From the NCBI GenBank assembly GCA_024682115.1, contig JAIKZO010000030.1, forward strand, positions 1 to 36,295: a DNA stretch of 36,295 nucleotides. Reading direction: 5' to 3'. This document shows positions 1-8,013 of the stretch, in pieces. A model generated the notes under the pieces. That model saw only the letters and a program-made list of their open reading frames with translations. It was not told where the DNA came from and did not search any database. Position 1 is the first letter of the stretch. Every line of letters starts with the position of its first letter. Both the position numbers and the translations under genes were made by a program. The stretch comes from Lachnospiraceae bacterium. Lineage in GTDB: Bacteria > Bacillota > Clostridia > Lachnospirales > Lachnospiraceae.

Positions 1-126
1 GTCGAAGGTGAGCACGGCTGCATGACATCGCGCGGCATCAAAAAGCCCGGTGCAAAAACTCAGACATATGTGAGCAGAGGTGTTTTCAAAAAGGATCCCG
101 GACTCAGAAAAGAAGTGCTCGGCTGA
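1..126 (+). CDS. folE: GTP cyclohydrolase I, C-terminal fragment (5' end outside window)
   Basis: The first base opens an in-frame reading of 41 codons ending in TGA. The peptide contains [19 protein letters not shown] and then a VSRGVFKKD segment. This matches the conserved C-terminus of GTP cyclohydrolase I, where a Cys-Met-x-x-Arg-Gly-x-x-Lys-Pro-Gly stretch carries the second zinc-ligand cysteine (Cys7 of the visible fragment). The enzyme converts GTP to 7,8-dihydroneopterin triphosphate, the first step of folate synthesis, in the cytoplasm. Only about the last fifth of the protein is visible, so the start and the N-terminal zinc ligands cannot be checked. A strong terminator follows at 175-202, so this gene ends its transcript. 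Confidence 0.88.
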   Translation, partial: VEGEHGCMTSRGIKKPGAKTQTYVSRGVFKKDPGLRKEVLG

Positions 127-174
127 ACGGCCGGAAATAACAAATAAAAGGATTACCGATCATCCGATGATCAG

Positions 175-202
175 GCAGGAGTTAAGAACTCCTGCTTTTT
201 TT
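175..202 (+). terminator. Intrinsic terminator after folE
   Basis: A perfect 9-bp stem (GCAGGAGTT at 175-183 with AACTCCTGC at 187-195) and a 3-nt AAG loop are followed by seven T residues. It lies 48 bp after the folE stop and isolates folE from the next gene. Confidence 0.93.
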
Positions 203-332
203 GTTGGGGGGGGAAGTTTTTGTGGGCCGGAAGGCAAAGAGAAAATATTTGGACTTGACATCCCGTATCATGATGACCATAAGGAAAGCAACGATAAAAG
301 CAAACCGGAACCGTGATCGAAAGGAGGAACTT

Positions 333-734
333 ATGAAAGAGTTAAGGTCGGATATTAAATTGTTAATTTATTTAGCACTGACGGTGATATTCATCGTCCT
401 TATCGCATTTTTGATAAAAGGAACCGTATACAGCATGGAGAGTGACGCATCATCCTGCAGGATCCTGGACGGATATACGCGTGAAGCAGAAAACGAATAC
501 AGTGCAGGAGTAAGAAGGATCCTTGATGAGGAAGGATACAGAAACGCGGGCATAATGTTAAGCGTTATAGTCCCCTCCTGCGGATCGAGGGAATATTCTT
601 TAAATATCAATCATCGGAAGTTCGCCGAAGAGAGTGAAAAGAGCCTTACGAAAAAAGAGGAGGTGAAGCAGAAGATCGAAGCTTTGAAAATGCCGACAGA
701 CAACGCTTCGGTCAATATATCCTTTACTTACTGA
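333..734 (+). CDS. Small single-pass membrane protein of unknown function (133 aa)
   Basis: I do not recognise a family. The start at 333 is preceded by AAGGAGGAAC at the right spacing and gives an N-terminus typical of a membrane anchor; the same frame is open further upstream, but that part overlaps the terminator T-run and has no ribosome binding site. Residues about 8-29 form one hydrophobic helix after a short basic start, so the remaining ~100 residues should be extracytoplasmic. That part is hydrophilic, with two cysteines (about residues 42 and 83) that could pair, and a charged Lys/Glu-rich stretch near 100-125. It sits alone between the folE terminator and the DUF1653 gene. It may be a small cell-envelope protein; no enzymatic motif is visible. 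Confidence 0.7.
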   Translation: MKELRSDIKLLIYLALTVIFIVLIAFLIKGTVYSMESDASSCRILDGYTREAENEYSAGVRRILDEEGYRNAGIMLSVIVPSCGSREYSLNINHRKFAEESEKSLTKKEEVKQKIEALKMPTDNASVNISFTY

Positions 735-857
735 AGCCGGAAACGGGGCAGAACGGACATATGAAAAAGATAGTTTAAGCCTTTCAAATATGATAAACTG
801 TTATACAGTGAGATCCCGAACGGATCTTTGATAATTTGAATTTTGAAAGGACGAAAT

Positions 858-1412
858 ATGAACATCATACCCGGACAGACTTACAGACATTTTAAAGGGA
901 ACGAATACGAGGTGATCTGCATAGCCAGACACACGGAAAGCGAAGAGGATCTGGTGATCTACCGTTCGGTAAACAACCCGAACGCGATCTATGCAAGACC
1001 CGTCGCGATGTTCGAATCCGAGGTCGACTCCGATAAGTATCCGGATGCCGACCAGAAGATGCGATTTGAGCCTGTCGGAGCAGGAGCGTCCGATACATTT
1101 TCGAAAACCGGAAGTGCCGATACGTTTAAGGAAGATGATTTTATCAACGGGACCGGAAAAGCTGCATCCGCCGAGCGCGAGAGCGTACCGGGGATCGATC
1201 CTAAAGTGATGGATTTCCTCGATACGGATGACTTTGAGAAAAAGCTCAATATCCTGGCGGATCTGCGCGGAAAGGTGACCGAATCGATGCTCAATACGAT
1301 GGCTTTTTCCGTTGACTTCGAGTTTAACGAGGGAAGCGTTGAAGAGATGTACGAAGAACTCTTAAACTGCATAACCCTCAGGGCAAAATTCGAGTGCAGC
1401 AGATTAAGATAG
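858..1412 (+). CDS. DUF1653-domain protein (184 aa)
   Basis: Residues about 4-72 match the DUF1653 family: GQTYRHFKGNEYEVICIA, then a YRSVNNPNAIYARP segment and MFESEVD, with the conserved Tyr-x-His-(F/Y)-Lys-Gly start and the Arg-Pro-x-x-x-Phe element. DUF1653 proteins are small cytoplasmic proteins of unknown function. Most are about 70-80 residues, so this one carries about 110 extra C-terminal residues, acidic and helical, with no family I recognise. The start is at 858 because GAAAGGA lies 7 nt upstream, whereas the longer in-frame option at 843 has none. It is a single gene; the next gene has its own promoter at 1471-1499. Confidence 0.8.
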   Translation: MNIIPGQTYRHFKGNEYEVICIARHTESEEDLVIYRSVNNPNAIYARPVAMFESEVDSDKYPDADQKMRFEPVGAGASDTFSKTGSADTFKEDDFINGTGKAASAERESVPGIDPKVMDFLDTDDFEKKLNILADLRGKVTESMLNTMAFSVDFEFNEGSVEEMYEELLNCITLRAKFECSRLR

Positions 1413-1448
1413 CATCGGGACTTGGTTTATCCGGACCTGCAGGAGCTG

Positions 1449-1490
1449 CGAACGGATGTTCGAAAAACTGTTGACAAAACATATGTTCGA
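1449..1490 (+). promoter_or_regulatory. Two LexA (DinR)-type SOS boxes upstream of and inside the 5'-nucleotidase promoter
   Basis: Positions 1449-1462 read CGAACGGATGTTCG, a 14/14 fit to the Gram-positive LexA/DinR box CGAAC-RNRY-GTTCG. A second copy, AAAACATATGTTCG at 1476-1489, matches the strong Bacillus form CGAACATATGTTCG at 12 of 14 positions and lies between the -35 and -10 elements. Box centres are about 27 bp apart. Binding at the second site would block RNA polymerase. Box definition is established for Bacillus; use by this organism is inference. Confidence 0.68.
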
Positions 1491-1499
1491 AAATATAAT
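1471..1499 (+). promoter_or_regulatory. Consensus sigma-A promoter for the 5'-nucleotidase
   Basis: TTGACA at 1471-1476, a 17-bp spacer and TATAAT at 1494-1499 match both hexamers perfectly at ideal spacing. It lies 22 bp before the start codon. A near-perfect LexA box overlaps the spacer, so a strong promoter held down by a repressor is plausible. Confidence 0.88.
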
Positions 1500-1521
1500 G
1501 TGATTACACGGAGGTTGTAAT

Positions 1522-2460
1522 ATGGCATACGATTTATCGAACAGACTTGTTATAGGCGTATCGTCAAGAGCACTTTTCGACCTTACAGCCGAAAATGAAA
1601 TATTTGAAACACAGGGAGTGGACGCATACTGTCGTTACCAGACGGAACACGAGAACGATCTTCTCCGCCCCGGCAACGGTTTTGCGCTTGTCAAGGCACT
1701 CCTTAACATAAATAAGATACCCGGTCAGGAGGGGAGAGTTGAGGTCATAGTAATGTCCCACAACAGCCCCGATACATCACTGCGGGTATTCAATGCGATA
1801 GAACATTACGGATTGAACATCACGAGAGCGGTACTTGCATCGGGCGCTCCGCTGACGCCTTATCTGGAGGCTTTCAAAACGGATCTTTATCTGTCCGCGG
1901 ATGAAAAAGACGTACAGATGGCAATAGATTGCGGGATCGCCGCCGGTATCATCTGTGATGACAGGATATCCACCCCCGATATAGATCCCGATGAGGAGAT
2001 CAGACAGATCAGGATAGCTTTCGACGGAGACGCGGTACTCTTTTCGGATGATTCCGAGCAGATATACCAGGAAAAGGGACTTGAGGCTTTTGAAGAAAAT
2101 GAGCGAAGACTTGCCAGAGACCCCATGAAGGCAGGTCCTTTTGCGAAGTTCCTTAAGACGATCTCGGATCTTCAGAGCGAACTTATGGAAGAGGCCCCGA
2201 TAAGGACAGCGCTTGTTACCGCAAGAAGCGCGCCTTCGCACGAAAGGGTCATCCGTACGCTCCGTGCATGGAACGTTCGTATCGACGAAGCTTTTTTCCT
2301 CGGCGGTATCACCAAGCGTGATGTATTGAAGGCATTCGGCGCACACATCTTCTTTGACGATCAGGCGGTCCACACACAGCCGGCATCGGAGGTAGTGCCT
2401 TCGGCCAGAGTTCCGTATAAAAAGAAAGCACCCCCGGAAGAAGAGGACAAAGATGTTTAA
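1522..2460 (+). CDS. Cytosolic 5'-nucleotidase (NT5C1-like, 312 aa)
   Basis: The N-terminus LVIGVSSRALFDL, the internal LLRPGNGFALVKALL and VMSHNSPDTSLRVFNAI, and the C-terminal segments ALVTARSAPSHERVIRTL and FFLGGITKRDVL then IFFDDQ are those of the 5'-nucleotidase family related to eukaryotic NT5C1A. These enzymes dephosphorylate nucleoside 5'-monophosphates in the cytoplasm with a HAD-type active site; the late FDDQ carries the acidic metal-binding pair. Length is normal for bacterial members. The start is supported by GGAGGTTGTAAT directly upstream. The promoter is consensus with two LexA-type boxes, suggesting DNA-damage induction and a role in tuning nucleotide pools (inference). Its 3' end overlaps the next gene by 8 bp. 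Confidence 0.85.
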   Translation: MAYDLSNRLVIGVSSRALFDLTAENEIFETQGVDAYCRYQTEHENDLLRPGNGFALVKALLNINKIPGQEGRVEVIVMSHNSPDTSLRVFNAIEHYGLNITRAVLASGAPLTPYLEAFKTDLYLSADEKDVQMAIDCGIAAGIICDDRISTPDIDPDEEIRQIRIAFDGDAVLFSDDSEQIYQEKGLEAFEENERRLARDPMKAGPFAKFLKTISDLQSELMEEAPIRTALVTARSAPSHERVIRTLRAWNVRIDEAFFLGGITKRDVLKAFGAHIFFDDQAVHTQPASEVVPSARVPYKKKAPPEEEDKDV

Positions 2461-3049
2461 CGGATCGATAAATAAGAACATGCTGATAAAAAGAGCAGGG
2501 AATTACATCAAAGTATCCCTGCTTGTTGTGCTTGCCGCGACAGTTTTGCTCACCGGTTGTTCGGACAGCAAAAAAGATGACGGGGAAGAAGACACTAAAA
2601 TGGAGGAATCCGATACGAAGGAAGAAAAAAAGAATAAACATGTGGTAGGAGAAGGGATAGATATCGATGATATCACGGACTTCTACTGGACATACAGCAC
2701 ATCAACGGATCCGCCCGATTTTCAGAGGTATTACTTTTATGTAGAGGACGGAAAGCATATGTTCCATCATGAGACCAGAGAAGGAGATGTCTGGCCGCTC
2801 ACCGAGGAATATATAACCGTTTCGGGGACGTTTGAGCTGGATGATGACCGCTGGGAGGAGTTTTATGATCTCATCAAAGGAGGCAGGGTCCGTGAAAAAG
2901 ACGACGACCCGTCTGCCGACGGAGACAGCACGTACATGTATATGTACTGGAAGGGTGATAAAGAAAAATATCGTGAGTATGTGTTTGAATCATACGCCAA
3001 AGAAAAGAGGTTCGAAGAATTCTGTATCGAACTTGTTGATTCCGAATAA
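2453..3049 (+). CDS. Putative lipoprotein, function unknown (about 198 aa)
   Basis: A basic N-terminus and hydrophobic helix end in the lipobox LLTGC (Cys about 36 from this start, or 27 from an ATG at 2480), so the protein should be lipid-anchored outside the membrane. An acidic, lysine-rich linker follows, then a compact domain with many aromatic residues (FYWTYST, RYYFYVEDG, YMYMYWKGD). No catalytic motif is visible and I do not recognise the fold. The first ATG overlaps the nucleotidase stop by 8 bp with AGAGG upstream, implying translational coupling; the ATG at 2480 gives a more usual signal-peptide length. A terminator follows immediately. Confidence 0.75.
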   Translation: MFNGSINKNMLIKRAGNYIKVSLLVVLAATVLLTGCSDSKKDDGEEDTKMEESDTKEEKKNKHVVGEGIDIDDITDFYWTYSTSTDPPDFQRYYFYVEDGKHMFHHETREGDVWPLTEEYITVSGTFELDDDRWEEFYDLIKGGRVREKDDDPSADGDSTYMYMYWKGDKEKYREYVFESYAKEKRFEEFCIELVDSE

Positions 3050-3058
3050 GATACAAAT

Positions 3059-3092
3059 AAAACCGGATGCATTTTCATTCATCCGGTTTTGT
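3059..3092. terminator. Bidirectional terminator between convergent genes
   Basis: A perfect 11-bp stem (AAAACCGGATG at 3059-3069 with CATCCGGTTTT at 3080-3090) is flanked by an A-rich 5' side and T-rich 3' side. It can stop transcription of the lipoprotein gene on the plus strand and of the lipid kinase gene on the minus strand. Confidence 0.88.
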
Positions 3093-4073
3093 TTATTTTA
3101 ACAGTTGCAGTGCCTGCTTCTTACAGGTGATCACTATCGAGTCATTCTTCATCTTGACTTCTCCGTCGGTATGTATCCAGCAGGGTGATGACGATACGAT
3201 GGAGACCTTTGAAGCGGAATATCTTTCTATTCCCTTTATCCCGAAGTGCTTACCCTTAAGGGCTTTGGGAAGTCCGAACAGGACTCTTAATTTGCTCACG
3301 CCGGATGCCGCGCAGATGTCGAGGACTCCGTCGGTGTAATCGGCACCGGGACAGAACATGAACCCTCCGCCTTCATACTGGTGGATCATGCAGGTCGCAA
3401 AAAGAAATCCTTTAAGTTCAATTTTTTTATCATCATCAAGGACCATGGTTACATCCACGGTCTTTGTTTTTATGAGCTGTTTAAGTGCGATGCACAGATA
3501 GATGAGTTTGCCGAGACCAATACGGTTCAGGGCTTTTTTCATCGAAGAGGTCAGAGCTTCCTCACATACCGCTGCATCGTATCCTATTCCCATACTTACA
3601 TCAAAAAATCTCTTTGTCTCGATGTTTTCCGCCTTTTTATGGTCGCGTGAAAGTTCACCGGGTGCATTTATATATTCGATGCATCCGATGTCCATCTTAG
3701 AAGGCTCCTTGCAGGAAAGGATATTGTTAAGGCATTTTATGGGATCGGCCGAAAGCTTAAGATCCCTTGCAAGATCGTTACTTGATCCGGTGGGGATATA
3801 ACCTATCCTTACCCGGTCGAAATCGGCAACGCCCTGTAAGGCTTCGTTCAGCGTTCCGTCTCCGCCGAGAACTATAAGATCTATGATCGAATCCGGGCTT
3901 CCGGCAAGGCCGAGTCCGGTGATGTTCTTTACGAGTTCGATGACATGTCCCGGTCTTTTTGAAAAATAGACTTTGAAATCCACGCCTTTATCTATGAGTA
4001 CGGGCTCTATATCGGCCCAGAGAAGTTTTCCTTTTCCGGTCTTTGATGCCGGGTTGACTATTATGTGATACAT
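3093..4073 (-). CDS. Diacylglycerol kinase-family lipid kinase (YegS/DgkB-like, 326 aa)
   Basis: The N-terminus YHIIVNPASKTGKGK is the nucleotide-binding entry of the DAGK catalytic domain. LGGDGTLNEALQGV (GGDGT at residues 70-74) is its signature, and IGYIPTGSSNDLARDL is the next conserved block. The C-terminal half shows the beta-sandwich typical of this fold. Members phosphorylate diacylglycerol or related lipids at the inner face of the membrane, recycling diacylglycerol released by lipoteichoic acid and glycolipid synthesis. I start it at 4073 (MYHII) because GAGGT lies 7 nt upstream and the family starts there; the frame runs open to 4127 without an evident ribosome binding site. It is a single gene convergent with the lipoprotein. 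Confidence 0.9.
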   Translation of the reverse strand: MYHIIVNPASKTGKGKLLWADIEPVLIDKGVDFKVYFSKRPGHVIELVKNITGLGLAGSPDSIIDLIVLGGDGTLNEALQGVADFDRVRIGYIPTGSSNDLARDLKLSADPIKCLNNILSCKEPSKMDIGCIEYINAPGELSRDHKKAENIETKRFFDVSMGIGYDAAVCEEALTSSMKKALNRIGLGKLIYLCIALKQLIKTKTVDVTMVLDDDKKIELKGFLFATCMIHQYEGGGFMFCPGADYTDGVLDICAASGVSKLRVLFGLPKALKGKHFGIKGIERYSASKVSIVSSSPCWIHTDGEVKMKNDSIVITCKKQALQLLK

Positions 4074-4154
4074 CTTAACTACCTCACAGGTATCGATTCT
4101 TTTCTGCGGATGATATCCGTTCCACATCGACGGTAAATCCCTTTCTATAGATTA

Positions 4155-4183
4155 TAGTAAAAATGCATTGATTATGCTATACT
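4155..4183 (+). promoter_or_regulatory. Probable glyA promoter (extended -10)
   Basis: TATACT at 4178-4183 preceded by TGC forms an extended -10 element. The -35 at 17-bp spacing (TAGTAA) is poor. It lies 48 bp before the glyA start; no glycine or purine riboswitch fits in that short space. Confidence 0.5.
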
Positions 4184-4231
4184 TCTTTTCGTGACATTTA
4201 TTAGATTCATTATTGATAAAGGAGATAAATA

Positions 4232-5473
4232 ATGTATTCATTGGACGAAGTAAGAAACGTTGACCCCGAAGTAGCCGAGGCCATTGTGGCCGAGCAGGAA
4301 AGACAGGACTCGCACATTGAGCTCATCGCTTCCGAGAACTGGGTTTCAAAGGCTGTTATGGCAGCTATGGGAAGCCCCCTTACGAACAAGTACGCAGAAG
4401 GATATCCGGGAAAGAGATATTACGGCGGATGCCAGTGCGTGGACGTTGTTGAGACACTCGCCATCGAAAGGGCAAAGAAGCTTTTCGGCTGCGAATATGC
4501 AAACGTACAGCCCCATTCCGGAGCACAGGCCAACCTTGCGGTTCAGTTTGCGATCTGCGAACCCGGAGATACCATCATGGGCATGAACCTTGCTCACGGA
4601 GGACACCTTACTCACGGTTCACCGGTCAATATCTCGGGTAAATATTTCAACATAGTTCCTTACGGAGTAAATGATGAAGGATTTATAGATTACGACGAGC
4701 TCAGAAAGATCGCTATTGAGTGTAAGCCCAAGATGATCATCGCCGGAGCTTCGGCTTATGCACGTACCATAGACTTTAAGAAGTTCAGGGAAGTTGCCGA
4801 TGAAGTCGGCGCTGTTCTTATGGTAGATATGGCTCACATAGCGGGACTTGTAGCTGCAGGTCTTCATCCGAGCCCGATCCCTTATGCCGATGTTGTTACG
4901 ACCACAACACATAAGACTCTCAGAGGACCCAGAGGAGGACTTATCCTCTGCAATAAGGAAGCTGCGGAAAAATATAACTTCAACAAGGCCGTATTTCCCG
5001 GTATCCAGGGCGGTCCTTTGATGCATGTGATAGCTGCCAAGGCGGTATGTTTTAAGGAAGCTTTGGAACCGAGTTTCAAAGAATACCAGAAGCAGCTTGC
5101 ATCGAATGCACAGGCTCTTTGCAAGGGACTCATGGACAGAGGAATAAAGATCGTTTCGGGCGGAACCGACAATCACCTCATGCTCATGGATCTTACAACA
5201 TTCGATCTTACAGGTAAGGAAGTCGAGAAGTGGCTTGATGAAGCACACATCACGGCTAACAAGAATACGATCCCTAACGATCCCAAGTCGCCTTTCGTTA
5301 CATCGGGAATCCGTCTCGGAACTCCTGCCGTAACTTCACGCGGAATGAAGGAAGACGATATGGATAAGATCGCCGAGGCAATTGCGATGATAGTTAAGGA
5401 AAAGGAAGCCGCAATTCCTAAGGCCAAGGCTATCGTTGAAGAGCTTACCGCAAAATATCCGCTCGTACAGTAG
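4232..5473 (+). CDS. glyA: Serine hydroxymethyltransferase (413 aa)
   Basis: This is full length and collinear with bacterial GlyA. Residues 31-37 (LIASENW), the substrate loop [16 protein letters not shown] (51-66), [11 protein letters not shown] (91-101), [10 protein letters not shown] (198-207) and the PLP-binding motif [14 protein letters not shown] with lysine 228 are all intact. The enzyme interconverts serine and glycine while loading a one-carbon unit on tetrahydrofolate, in the cytoplasm. The start has AAAGGAGATAAATA directly upstream. It links to folate metabolism (folE lies nearby) and to serine/cysteine supply. No terminator separates it from the lipoprotein gene 40 bp downstream, so read-through is likely. 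Confidence 0.98.
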   Translation: MYSLDEVRNVDPEVAEAIVAEQERQDSHIELIASENWVSKAVMAAMGSPLTNKYAEGYPGKRYYGGCQCVDVVETLAIERAKKLFGCEYANVQPHSGAQANLAVQFAICEPGDTIMGMNLAHGGHLTHGSPVNISGKYFNIVPYGVNDEGFIDYDELRKIAIECKPKMIIAGASAYARTIDFKKFREVADEVGAVLMVDMAHIAGLVAAGLHPSPIPYADVVTTTTHKTLRGPRGGLILCNKEAAEKYNFNKAVFPGIQGGPLMHVIAAKAVCFKEALEPSFKEYQKQLASNAQALCKGLMDRGIKIVSGGTDNHLMLMDLTTFDLTGKEVEKWLDEAHITANKNTIPNDPKSPFVTSGIRLGTPAVTSRGMKEDDMDKIAEAIAMIVKEKEAAIPKAKAIVEELTAKYPLVQ

Positions 5474-5513
5474 AAAATACCCTTAAGATACTAAGTTTGC
5501 TCGAGAAAATGAT

Positions 5514-7358
5514 ATGAAAAAAAAGATTCTTTTGCTTATTCTTTTTATTATGATCGCATGCACCGGACTTACTGCATGTTCCAAGGCTTCCGATAAAGCC
5601 TCCTCAGAAATCGAAGAAGAGGAAGATGAGGACAAGGCCGAATCCAAGTCCAAAAAGAAAAAGAAGAAGAATAAGGATAAAGATAAGGACAATGACAAGG
5701 ATAAAGAGGAAGATGAGAAAGAGTATGATGACCAGGAGGCTAAAGATGCGTATCTGGCCATGCTTACCGATGAGATAAGCTTTATCGTTGATGCTGACGG
5801 CATTGACGGTAACATCGTTAACGGCAAGGAATATACACTTTCGGAATTTGTTAATTCGGTCATTTCGTATGAGGTCGATGACGAAGGATGGGATCTGGAT
5901 TCTTTCCGCCTGACACGTGCCGAGTATGCGTTCGCAGACTGCGGCAATGACGGAGAGACCGAGTTCCTTCTTAGCTTGAATTATGGCATATCCGGTGATT
6001 TTAACTATGCATATTTCTTTAAATATGAAGACGGTGTCATAAAACTCAAGGGTGAGCAGTACTGGCCTTACAGAGCGATGCTTGATGTAAATCAATGCGG
6101 TTACTGTATTTATTCGGGAGCCGGCGGAGCCAATATCTATATCACCACGGCATTTTATTATGATGAAAACTGTGAAAGGGTATACCTTTATGATCAGGAA
6201 GAGATCATGATGATGTCTGAACCCAGAGTGCCCAAATCATATACGAAATACGAATATGACAGCGATGAGTATCCCGATGATGAATTTGATGATGACGGGT
6301 GCTACATATACTTCTTAAGATTCAAAGAGTATGAATATGACGACGACTATACTCATGAAGACTATTACAATGAGTATTACAAAGACCAGATCTATCACTT
6401 CGAGGATGATTACGGAAATGACCTCGAGCCTTCCGAAGAGATGCAGAAGATCTACAAGAAGGACGGGATCAAGTGGGCAGGTTTAGAAGAGTTTGAGAAG
6501 ATAAAGACCGATCGTGAAAAGGAAATGGGTCTGACTCCCGAGATAAAGGATGCTCCTCCTGCTCAATGGACCGATGCCTCTGAGACAGGAGTATTTAAGG
6601 ATCTGATCGTTGAAACGGGCGATGACATCGAAGGATACGGAACCTATGACGTTGAGATGCAGACAATTTACGATGATAAGGATAAGCCCTTCTTTGCGGA
6701 TGCATCGACGGCTCCCTGGGAATACCGTCCTATAAAGATCAAGGAAAAAAGCTGTAAGGAAAACGAGATACTTGATGAAGACCGATGGCTCAAGGAAGTC
6801 GGGATGTCTCCTCTGGGAGATTATTTTTCCGACAGCAATTATTCATATCAACTGTCCGGAACCACGGCTCACGGAAATTATCTGGCGGTATCCGTATACG
6901 ATAAAAGCAACAATCTTCTTTATGCCTATGATCTGAGTGATTTTGAATATGAAGATGGCTGGGAAGGCGGAGAAGACAGTGACTATATCGACAGAGGCAT
7001 CAAATGTGCCATGCTGATCGATAATTACCTTTACCTCAGCGTGTTCCATGATACATATGCTGCGTCCTGTCCCGCTAACGGATATATCATCTGTATAGAT
7101 GTCAACACGAGCGAGATAATCTGGATCTCGGATCCGCTGGTGGTGAATTCGCGTAACTTCTCCAGATACGGCGACAGCCTTATCACAGGATACGGATTTA
7201 CCGATGAGAAAGATTACCTTTGTGTGATCAACCGATTTACCGGAGAGACCGTCGAGCAGATCAAACTTAAGAAGAAACCGTATTATATAACCTTCAAGGA
7301 CGATGAACTGTGGGTAAGGACATACAGTTACGACTATGTGTTCACGATAGAAGAGTAA
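5514..7358 (+). CDS. Large charged lipoprotein with C-terminal beta-propeller-like region (614 aa)
   Basis: The signal peptide ends in the lipobox LTAC with Cys22. Residues about 33-75 are an almost pure Glu/Asp/Lys segment that includes an alternating Lys-Asp run, probably a flexible spacer. After it comes a domain rich in Asp, Glu and Tyr (roughly 75-330), a linker, and from about 450 repeated strands such as YIICIDVNTSEIIW and YLCVINRFTGETVEQ that resemble PQQ/WD-type propeller blades. I recognise no family and infer an extracytoplasmic binding or sensing role. The ribosome binding site is weak (GAGAAA), so it may be partly translated from the glyA transcript. It ends at a strong terminator. 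Confidence 0.78.
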   Translation: MKKKILLLILFIMIACTGLTACSKASDKASSEIEEEEDEDKAESKSKKKKKKNKDKDKDNDKDKEEDEKEYDDQEAKDAYLAMLTDEISFIVDADGIDGNIVNGKEYTLSEFVNSVISYEVDDEGWDLDSFRLTRAEYAFADCGNDGETEFLLSLNYGISGDFNYAYFFKYEDGVIKLKGEQYWPYRAMLDVNQCGYCIYSGAGGANIYITTAFYYDENCERVYLYDQEEIMMMSEPRVPKSYTKYEYDSDEYPDDEFDDDGCYIYFLRFKEYEYDDDYTHEDYYNEYYKDQIYHFEDDYGNDLEPSEEMQKIYKKDGIKWAGLEEFEKIKTDREKEMGLTPEIKDAPPAQWTDASETGVFKDLIVETGDDIEGYGTYDVEMQTIYDDKDKPFFADASTAPWEYRPIKIKEKSCKENEILDEDRWLKEVGMSPLGDYFSDSNYSYQLSGTTAHGNYLAVSVYDKSNNLLYAYDLSDFEYEDGWEGGEDSDYIDRGIKCAMLIDNYLYLSVFHDTYAASCPANGYIICIDVNTSEIIWISDPLVVNSRNFSRYGDSLITGYGFTDEKDYLCVINRFTGETVEQIKLKKKPYYITFKDDELWVRTYSYDYVFTIEE

Positions 7359-7375
7359 TGATCATTGATGATAAG

Positions 7376-7407
7376 GATGCTGTAAGTACGCTTACAGCAT
7401 CTTTTTT
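7376..7407 (+). terminator. Intrinsic terminator after the charged lipoprotein
   Basis: A perfect 11-bp stem (GATGCTGTAAG at 7376-7386 with CTTACAGCATC at 7391-7401) and a 4-nt TACG loop are followed by six T residues. Confidence 0.94.
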
Positions 7408-7523
7408 ACCATTTACACGGCGATAATTGTCAGAATATTCACAAAAGATAGTTCATTTTAAACAAATAAATCAACAGAAACAATACAATTATGAAAAAAC
7501 TTAAAAAATTTTCAAAAATTGTG

Positions 7524-7551
7524 TTGACAAATTATAAGACCATGTTATAAT
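7524..7551 (+). promoter_or_regulatory. Consensus promoter for the non-coding RNA
   Basis: TTGACA at 7524-7529, a 16-bp spacer and TATAAT at 7546-7551 preceded by TG (extended -10). Expected transcription start is about 7558. No start codon with a ribosome binding site and sizeable frame follows for 450 bp, so it appears to serve an RNA gene. Confidence 0.85.
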
Positions 7552-7557
7552 GAGTAC

Positions 7558-7903
7558 ATAAACAAGAGAAATACAAAACAGGCGCCACCAGACAGGCAGC
7601 CTGGAAACTATACTAAATGAAGGAGGTACACTCCACCTAAAGACTTGAAGGTTATCAGTAGTCATACCTGGTAACCGATATAACTTAACATAAACGAATT
7701 CGATCGCATGAGCTACGTAAGAGGTAACGAAGAATAATCTTAAAAGAGCGAACCGTTACAGGATGTGAGTACAGCAAGGTAGTGAGGACGAAGCGGTCAG
7801 AAGGGACAATTTAATAGTTACTGTCAAGCAAAAGTGAGGTATGGACCATTGGATAGTATAGTTTAGAAGCGGGTATCGGATAAACATTTCAGATACCCGC
7901 TTC
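7558..7903 (+). ncRNA. Candidate structured non-coding RNA, about 345 nt
   Basis: Between a consensus promoter and a hairpin there is no convincing plus-strand reading frame, but much pairing. AAACTATACTA (about 7606-7616) is the exact complement of TAGTATAGTTT (about 7854-7864) and closes a domain of about 260 nt. Inside it are a 9-bp hairpin (7650-7658 with 7668-7676, one G-U pair), a GTAACG/CGTTAC stem (7724-7729 with 7754-7759) and a GACA...TGTC stem near 7805-7825. Purine-rich unpaired stretches such as AAGAGGTAACGAAG and TGAGGACGAAG look like conserved tertiary-contact segments. It lacks the landmarks of tmRNA, RNase P RNA or SRP RNA. Large Clostridia RNA classes such as raiA are the best alternatives, but I cannot confirm the class by eye. 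Confidence 0.68.
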
Positions 7904-7910
7904 GATTTGT
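7867..7910 (+). terminator. Hairpin ending the non-coding RNA
   Basis: A perfect 11-bp stem, AAGCGGGTATC at 7867-7877 with GATACCCGCTT at 7892-7902, loop of 14 nt. The following T content is modest (CGATTTGT), so termination may be incomplete and some transcript may reach the gene at 8014. Confidence 0.72.
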
Positions 7911-8013
7911 GCGGAAATAGTTTTTGTGGAAAAAAGCCCTCAAATGTTGTATCATTATTAGGTACGGCGATCACTTTAGATCAGCCTTTAATACAACAAA
8001 TGAGGATTTTTTA

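Noticed and set aside
80-316. Plus-strand frame of 78 codons after folE
   Set aside because: It overlaps the folE end in another frame and runs through the terminator; no ribosome site.
201-332. N-terminal extension of the small membrane protein at 333
   Set aside because: It would begin in the T-run of a terminator, lacks a ribosome site and spoils the membrane-anchor N-terminus, while 333 has AAGGAGG.
5483-6095. Minus-strand frames rich in Ser or Phe/Ile/Leu opposite the charged lipoprotein
   Set aside because: Low-complexity reverse reading of the Lys/Asp/Glu tract.
7558-7903. tmRNA, RNase P RNA, SRP RNA or 6S RNA
   Set aside because: No tRNA-like ends or tag frame, no GAGGAAAGTCC-type P RNA core, no SRP Alu/GNAR hairpin, and too long and branched for 6S.
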